From assembly GCA_029582265.1 (NCBI GenBank), contig CM055817.1, forward strand, positions 60,265,152 through 60,329,151: 64,000 bases of DNA, given 5' to 3'. This stretch comes from Zoroaster sp. YZ-2022 (lineage: Eukaryota; Echinodermata; Asteroidea; Forcipulatida; Zoroasteridae). Made by a program: the position numbers and the translations under genes. Below, piece by piece: positions 58,600 to 64,000 of this stretch. Each line of letters starts with the position of its first letter. Position 1 is the stretch's first letter. The notes beneath the pieces were generated by a model. The model was not told the origin of the DNA and did no database searches. It worked only from the letters and a program-made list of their open reading frames with translations.

Positions 58600-60330
58600 T
58601 TGAGTAGTGACCAAGAGGCAAATCTACTACGACAGAGAAAGAGGGCACATCTAGAAGAATTACGACGACAATTGGAAGAAGAGAGTCAGATGGATGAGGA
58701 ATTACGTCAGCTTGATGATGCGGCGTATGCGGCACGAATGAAGGCGGAGGAAGAAGCTATCACAGCAAAAAGACGAGCTGAGAAAATAGAGCGTGAAGCA
58801 CAACGCCAACGTGAACTCCTCACCACAAGACTCTCTAGGCAGAGACGACTGCGCCAGGCAGAAAAGGAGTTATATGAAGCTCAATTGATCGCCTCCATGA
58901 TAAACGTGGGAGACAGCAATCCTCAACTCAGTATACCCCCTGCTGTGAACCGAGAAGCAGCACCAGGTGATAAAGCTCCCCTGCGAACACCATCATCGAC
59001 CACCGATGGAGCGAGCAAATTCGGCCCGCCAATCCTTACACCACAGGTGTCCCTGCCCACTGATGTTTTTCTGCAACCATCATTCACACCACCAGTGACC
59101 ATTTCTACTTCTGGTGGGCTAACACCCTCCAATCCCACTGGCGCCGTCACAATGTCACCAGCCACCGATAGTGGACTCAGCCGACAACCAGTCACTGCTA
59201 CTCCCAGGGAGAACACATCCATAACTTGGAGTTCTCCTACGATGTACCCATCTGCAACCCTGCACTCCGGGCCATTCACACCACCAGCGGTTACCATTTC
59301 TACTACCGGTGGGCTTACACCCTCCAATCCCTTTCGGGCAGTCACATTGTCACCAGCCACCGATGATGGTGGACTTAGCCGACAACCAGTCGCTACTGCT
59401 CCCAAAGAGAACATGTCCACCAGTTGGAGTTCTCCATCGATGTATCCATCTGCAGCCCAGCAATGCAGTTTTACCCCTGCACTACAACAGCCGGTTATTA
59501 CCTACTCATTACCCGGTGCAGCTCCATATCAGACAACATTGCCATCCACCATATTACAAGCATCCGTCCCACCGGGATTTCCGCCCATGTCACCAGCAAT
59601 GCCTAACATGACAGAGCTACTGATAGCCTCATCATATGGTGTACCTCGACCAACCCTACCGACATTCACCAGTGGCAAAGAGAGAGATTTTGCCCTTCTA
59701 AAGATGGCACTGGACAACCTAGTCAACGTGCATCCTCATCTTACAGAGCAGTACAAGTACCAGGTCTTGCTAGGGAGATTGGGTGGAAATATCATCAGAC
59801 TCGCTGAGGCGTACATGCACGATCCACAACCTTACTCTGCAGCACTGCGTGCTCTGAAGGACAAATATGGTCAACCCAGGCAACTAGTTCAGAGTGAGAT
59901 AGGCTTTCTCATGAGCATGCCTGCCGTCAGATCTGGTGACAACGAAGCCTTCGACCAATTTTCCCTGTCAGTGTATTCCCTCGTGGGCATGCTTCGTTCC
60001 CTGGAAGGTCAAAATGGATACGAACTGAAGTGTGGTTCGCATGTCGACCGACTGATAGGCAAACTCCCAGCAGGCTACCGTGATAGATTTGTTGAGCATT
60101 GTATCAACCGAGGTATCCTTCAAGCAGACTCCGATCAGACATACACCTTGTCTCATCTTGCTGATTGGCTCCAAGTCAAGTCTCGGGCCAAGCGGATAGC
60201 CGGACAAACTGTCTCCATCTATGATACAAGATCCAGGCAGGATAAGAGAGATGGCAGCTCTAAGCAAAAGACTCGTCCAACATCAGCACTCATGACCGTC
60301 GAAGAAGGAGAGCAGATCTCATCAAAGTGA
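58600..60330 (+). CDS. BEL/Pao gag region
   Basis: About 576 residues. The N-terminus is a charged coiled coil (RQRKRAHLEELRRQLEEES); the middle is a Pro/Ser/Thr-rich linker with two repeats of about 60 residues (around 59090-59250 and 59270-59440); then comes a BEL-type gag core (PTLPTFTSGKERDFALLKMA, then KLPAGYRDRF). The frame has no ATG at its start. An ATG at 58502 opens a different frame, so a one-base shift near the C run at 58585 is likely. A TGA at 60328-60330 ends it, but the next ORF continues in the same frame. Confidence 0.82.
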   Translation: MSSDQEANLLRQRKRAHLEELRRQLEEESQMDEELRQLDDAAYAARMKAEEEAITAKRRAEKIEREAQRQRELLTTRLSRQRRLRQAEKELYEAQLIASMINVGDSNPQLSIPPAVNREAAPGDKAPLRTPSSTTDGASKFGPPILTPQVSLPTDVFLQPSFTPPVTISTSGGLTPSNPTGAVTMSPATDSGLSRQPVTATPRENTSITWSSPTMYPSATLHSGPFTPPAVTISTTGGLTPSNPFRAVTLSPATDDGGLSRQPVATAPKENMSTSWSSPSMYPSAAQQCSFTPALQQPVITYSLPGAAPYQTTLPSTILQASVPPGFPPMSPAMPNMTELLIASSYGVPRPTLPTFTSGKERDFALLKMALDNLVNVHPHLTEQYKYQVLLGRLGGNIIRLAEAYMHDPQPYSAALRALKDKYGQPRQLVQSEIGFLMSMPAVRSGDNEAFDQFSLSVYSLVGMLRSLEGQNGYELKCGSHVDRLIGKLPAGYRDRFVEHCINRGILQADSDQTYTLSHLADWLQVKSRAKRIAGQTVSIYDTRSRQDKRDGSSKQKTRPTSALMTVEEGEQISSK

Positions 60331-61770
60331 AAGACAGGATCCAACAAGCAGAAAAACAAACCCAAACCATACTGTCCCTTTTGCAATTCTCATGAGCACT
60401 ACCTGAACAGCTGCTTGGAGTTCAAGAAAATGAAACCAGAACAAATCTTGGTATGGCTTAAGGAACCCAACCGATGTTGGCGTTGTGGACGTACACACCG
60501 ACACCAGGACTGTACCCTCAAGAAACCATGCAACGAGTGCAAGGAACTGCACTTAACAGTTTTGCATGACCCCATACAGAAGATTGACAAAGTCTACACA
60601 ACTAGAGTTTCCACACAGATGGCATATATCGACCAGCCATTACGACCGCATAACGTTATGCTGAAAGTTGTGAGGGTTCTTCTTCATGGCCCTGCTGGAC
60701 ATATCACCACATACGCTGTCCTGGATGATGGTTCCATGCGCACTATGGTTCTCACCCCTGCAGTCGAGCAGCTTAAGATATTTGGAGAAAAAGACAGTAT
60801 CCTCCTTTCGACAGTTCGCCAAGATGCATTCCGATGTGAGGGACAATCCATTGACATCCATGTACCACCCGTTGACAGTCCCAACATCAAATACCTCATC
60901 AAGGGAGCATTCACCGCTGATAACCTGCAGCTTTCAGAGTATACCTACCCGATTACAGCCTTACAGAATCGCTGGCCACACCTGCGTGGAGTTGGGTTAC
61001 CTCTCATCAACAAAGCTGCCCCCTTGATCCTGATTGGATCAGACTACGCTGATCTCATCATTCCTCAGCAGCCAGTCAAGTTTGGACCGAGTGGTGCACC
61101 AGTAGCCATCCACACGCAACTGGGATGGACGCTCCAGGGACCGGCCGGCATCCTAAGGGAACAGTTCCATGAACAGAAGTGCTTCAAGTCATCCATTCTT
61201 CCTGAAACCAAAAAGATCATGCAGCATGTGGAGAGACTGTGGCAAGCTGATGTCCTGCCATTCAGTAATGAAAAGGCGGCTACTCGCTCAAAACAAGACC
61301 AGCAAGCAATCGACTTACTAGAAGCCGACACCGTTCGAGTGGAAGACAAGGGGATCCATCGTTATGCCACACCCATGCTGCGTACCAATGATGGTGTCCA
61401 GTTCCACGGCGACAAAGACATGGTCATGTCCAACCTGAAGCGGACAGAAAGGCAACTGCAGAAGAAGCCAGACCTTGCAAAAATACACAACGAGCAAATC
61501 AAGAAGCTAGTAGATGCAGGCTTTGTCAAAATCCTGAGCTATGCTGAAGCACAAGCGACAGATGAGTCCTGGTACTTTCCACACCGTATTGTTGAACACA
61601 ACGGAAAGCACCGTCTAGTCTTCAACTGTTCATTCGAACACTCTGGTAGAGTCCTCAACGATCACCTCCTGTCGGGACCCAAGCTTGGTGCTTCTCTTTT
61701 GGGAGTTTTCCTAAGATTCCGGCAGTATGCAGTAGCCATATCTGGGGACATCAAAGCAATGTTCCATTAA
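60331..61770 (+). CDS. BEL/Pao zinc knuckles, protease and RT N-terminus
   Basis: In frame with gag after the TGA. It has Cys/His motifs (CPFCNSHEHYLNSC, CWRCGRTHRHQDC, CNECKELHLTVLHD), then an aspartic protease with the catalytic motif YAVLDDGSMRT, then the start of RT (HRLVFNCSF). It ends at TAA (61768-61770) in the RT motif after KAMFH. The reading frame continues on the other side, so the stop is a single substitution rather than a frameshift. Confidence 0.86.
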   Translation, partial: KTGSNKQKNKPKPYCPFCNSHEHYLNSCLEFKKMKPEQILVWLKEPNRCWRCGRTHRHQDCTLKKPCNECKELHLTVLHDPIQKIDKVYTTRVSTQMAYIDQPLRPHNVMLKVVRVLLHGPAGHITTYAVLDDGSMRTMVLTPAVEQLKIFGEKDSILLSTVRQDAFRCEGQSIDIHVPPVDSPNIKYLIKGAFTADNLQLSEYTYPITALQNRWPHLRGVGLPLINKAAPLILIGSDYADLIIPQQPVKFGPSGAPVAIHTQLGWTLQGPAGILREQFHEQKCFKSSILPETKKIMQHVERLWQADVLPFSNEKAATRSKQDQQAIDLLEADTVRVEDKGIHRYATPMLRTNDGVQFHGDKDMVMSNLKRTERQLQKKPDLAKIHNEQIKKLVDAGFVKILSYAEAQATDESWYFPHRIVEHNGKHRLVFNCSFEHSGRVLNDHLLSGPKLGASLLGVFLRFRQYAVAISGDIKAMFH

Positions 61771-64000
61771 GTCCAACTCCTGCCACGGGACAAGTCTCTA
61801 TTCCGATTCATCTGGCGCAACATGGACAGAGAGGCAGTGCCAGATGTGTACGAGTGGCAAGTCCTTCCATTCGGAACCACATGCAGCCCGTGTTGTGCTA
61901 CATTTGCTTTGCGTAAACATGTCTTTGACAACCAGCAAGGATATGAAGATGTCGCACGCGCAGTTGACAACTCCTTCTACGTGGACAACTGTCTAGATAG
62001 TGTTCCCACTGCTTCAATGGCTAAGGAACTTGTAGCAAAAATGCGAGATCTTCTAGCCTCCGGTGGTTTCAACATCCGACAATGGGCTAGCAACATTCCA
62101 ACAGTTGTGGAAGACCTACACTCAGAAGCTCGATCAGAAGCCTATGAACTGTGGCTTGTCTTCGGTCAGAGTGACTCTCCTGAGGCAACACTTAGACTTC
62201 GTTGGCAGTGTGACAAGGATGAGCTCAGCTACAAGCATAGACCTATACAATACCAAACACTCAACATGAGGACAGTCTACAAGATTTTGGCTAGTCAGTA
62301 CGACCCAATCGGTTACCTAGCACCCTTCACTGCACGTGCCAAGATCCTCGTCCAGGACTTGTGGAAATGTAAGAGGGACTGGGACAAACCCATAGAGCCA
62401 GGAGATATCCTCACAAGATGGAATACTTGGGAAAGTGAACTTTCAAACCTCCCACTCCTTCGCCTACCCAGATGTTATACGAAGCCTGACATCGATCCAG
62501 CAACTGCTCACCGGCAGATCCATATCTTCTGTGATGCATCGGAAAGAATCTACGGCTCAGTCGCATATCTCCGCACGGAAGATGTAGAGGGAAGTGTCCA
62601 CACCAGCTTCATCATGTCAAGGTCACGGGTGGCTCCAAAACGGCAACTATCGATGCCACGCCTCGAACTTTCAGCAGCATTGACCGGTGCGCAGCTAGCA
62701 GACCTGCTAGGGAAAGAGTTGACCATGCCGATCCAGAAGATCATCATGTGGAGTGACTCCACTACCGTGCTGAGATGGTTGCAATCTGACTCATGCAGAT
62801 ACAAGGTGTTCGTAGGAACTCGTGTCTCCGAAATCCAGACTCTCACTGATGTACAAAACTGGCACTATGTCGATACAGCGAACAACCCTGCCGATGACAT
62901 CACTCGCGGCAAGTCTGTGGCAGAGCTCTGTGAAGAATCCAGGTGGAGGAATGGTCCTCCATTTCTTTCTCAGCCTCCTCACCAATGGCCGTTGAGCCCA
63001 TTCACTGATCAGCCAGAGGATCCTGTCGAGTTGAGGAAGTCAACCTTCTGCGGAGCAGTGATCGTCCAGGACCAACTGTTGCCTGAAATTGAAACCTACC
63101 AGAACTGGGATACTCTTATTCAGGCGTACAAACAGCACCTTGACGGGGCGGCTCCCAACGAGAACCCTCCAATGATGACAGCGGAACAACGAGAGGCCAT
63201 AGAGAATCTGCTCTATCTCCGTATCCAACAAGAGTGCTTCGAACAGGAAGTCGTTGCCCTGAAGTCAGGAAAGGAGCTTCCATCAGGGAGCCGATTGGCA
63301 CAGCTAGATCCTGAGTATGACCAGACCTCGGGATTAATCCGGGTTGGAGGACGACTTCGGCGAGCAGAGGAACTCTCTCACGACCTGAAATACCCCATCG
63401 TGCTTGATCCCAGTCACTACATCACGAAGCTACTCATCCGAGACTTCGATGAGAAACTCCTTCACTCAGGATCCGAGCGCATACTTGCAGAAATTAGGCG
63501 TAAGTTCTGGATACTTCGAGGCCGAGAAGCAATCCGCCATCACCAACGTCAGTGTGTTGATTGTCGCAAGTGGCGTGCTAAACCTGAGATACCAAAGATG
63601 GCTGACTTACCACCATCCAGACTCCGACTCTTCAAGCCAGCATTCTATTCAACTGGAGTAGACTGCTTCGGACCCATGACAGTGAAGATAGGCCGCCGAA
63701 CGGAGAAGCGTTGGGGAGTCGTGTTCAAATGTATGACTACACGAGCAGTGCACTTAGACCTGTTAGAGAGCATGGACACAGACGCTTTTTTGATGTCCTT
63801 CCGACGCTTCGTAGCCCGTCGAGGAAAACCTTACGAACTTCTCTCGGACTGTGGAACCAACTTCAAAGGAGCTGAGGCTGAGCTGAAAGAAGCCTTCGTC
63901 TCCATGAAGCCAAGCCTTACCCAACAACTCGCTAACCAGAACGTGCGGTTCCGGTTCAATCCTCCTAACGCTCCTCATTTTGGCGGTGTCTGGGAGAGAG
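61771..64000 (+). CDS. BEL/Pao RT, RNase H and integrase (runs off the edge)
   Basis: An open frame of 743 codons to the window end, continuous with the previous ORF. RT: LPFGTTCSPCCA and catalytic FYVDNCLDS near 61975. RNase H: IFCDASERIYG, LSMPRLELSA, WSDSTTVLRW. Integrase zinc region: LLHSGSERILA then CVDCRKWRA; core Asp residues in STGVDCFGPM and LLSDCGTNFKG, Glu in the last GGVWER. All expected catalytic residues are visible. The integrase C-terminus and 3' LTR are outside. Confidence 0.9.

Noticed and set aside
58923..59420. 165-residue minus-strand ORF
   Set aside because: Shadow of the low-complexity gag linker.

Overview
This is eukaryotic genomic DNA, AT-rich and loaded with introns, satellites and transposons. 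The gene family (GRL101/relaxin-receptor-like GPCRs with CUB, LDL-receptor class A (LDLa) and leucine-rich repeats) and the mobile elements (DIRS-type, BEL/Pao, Tx1-like LINE, tRNA-derived SINEs with ATT tails, Kolobok-like and hAT elements) suggest a marine deuterostome invertebrate, most likely an echinoderm. That species call is inference; no marker gene settles it.

The main content is two tandem paralogous receptor genes on the minus strand. Gene A runs from right to left, from a CUB exon at 55121-55534 to the terminal seven-transmembrane (7TM) exon at 25539-26760. I could place 23 exons from splice sites, exon phase and domain content: seven CUB modules, nine full LDLa modules plus one truncated, an LRR N-cap, four LRR exons and the 7TM exon. 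Nearly all CUB and LDLa exons are phase 1-1 and the LRR exons are phase 2. Gene A's first (signal-peptide) exon should lie right of the window. Two defects stand out: a one-base frameshift in one CUB exon (41480-41722), and loss of the Asp-Arg of the DRY motif at the end of TM3.

Gene B is a second copy of the same 5' half. Its CUB, CUB, LDLa and CUB exons lie at 3742 down to 387, and it runs off the left edge. A signal-peptide exon with a phase-1 donor lies upstream at 8667-8730, and an identical copy lies at 15454-15517. Both sit in a roughly 6.8 kb tandem duplication (6095-12867 and 12868 onward) that carries a putative promoter, a 470-bp foldback element with seven TGACGTCA palindromes, and a 133-bp satellite array.

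Region by region: 1-5 kb, gene B 5' exons and minisatellites; 5-12.9 kb, duplicated first-exon unit 1 with its long satellite array; 12.9-17 kb, unit 2; 17.0-22.4 kb, a DIRS/Ngaro-type tyrosine-recombinase retroelement inserted cleanly into the satellite; 22.4-25.5 kb, satellite remnant and a diverged triplicated repeat; 25.5-37.5 kb, gene A 3' exons with a 33-bp minisatellite, a Tx1-like LINE and a THAP pseudogene in introns; 37.4-55.5 kb, gene A CUB/LDLa exons with nested LINEs, a foldback element, a hAT MITE and a TTAA-flanked THAP-bearing element; 56.5-57.8 kb, a SINE cluster; 57.8-64 kb, the 5' LTR, tRNA-Tyr-type primer site, gag and most of pol of a BEL/Pao retrotransposon running off the right edge.

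Comparing the duplicated flanks (3-4.7 kb with 53-57.8 kb) dates several insertions as younger than the gene duplication. Exon boundaries were read by eye from GT/AG sites and phase; no transcript evidence was available.
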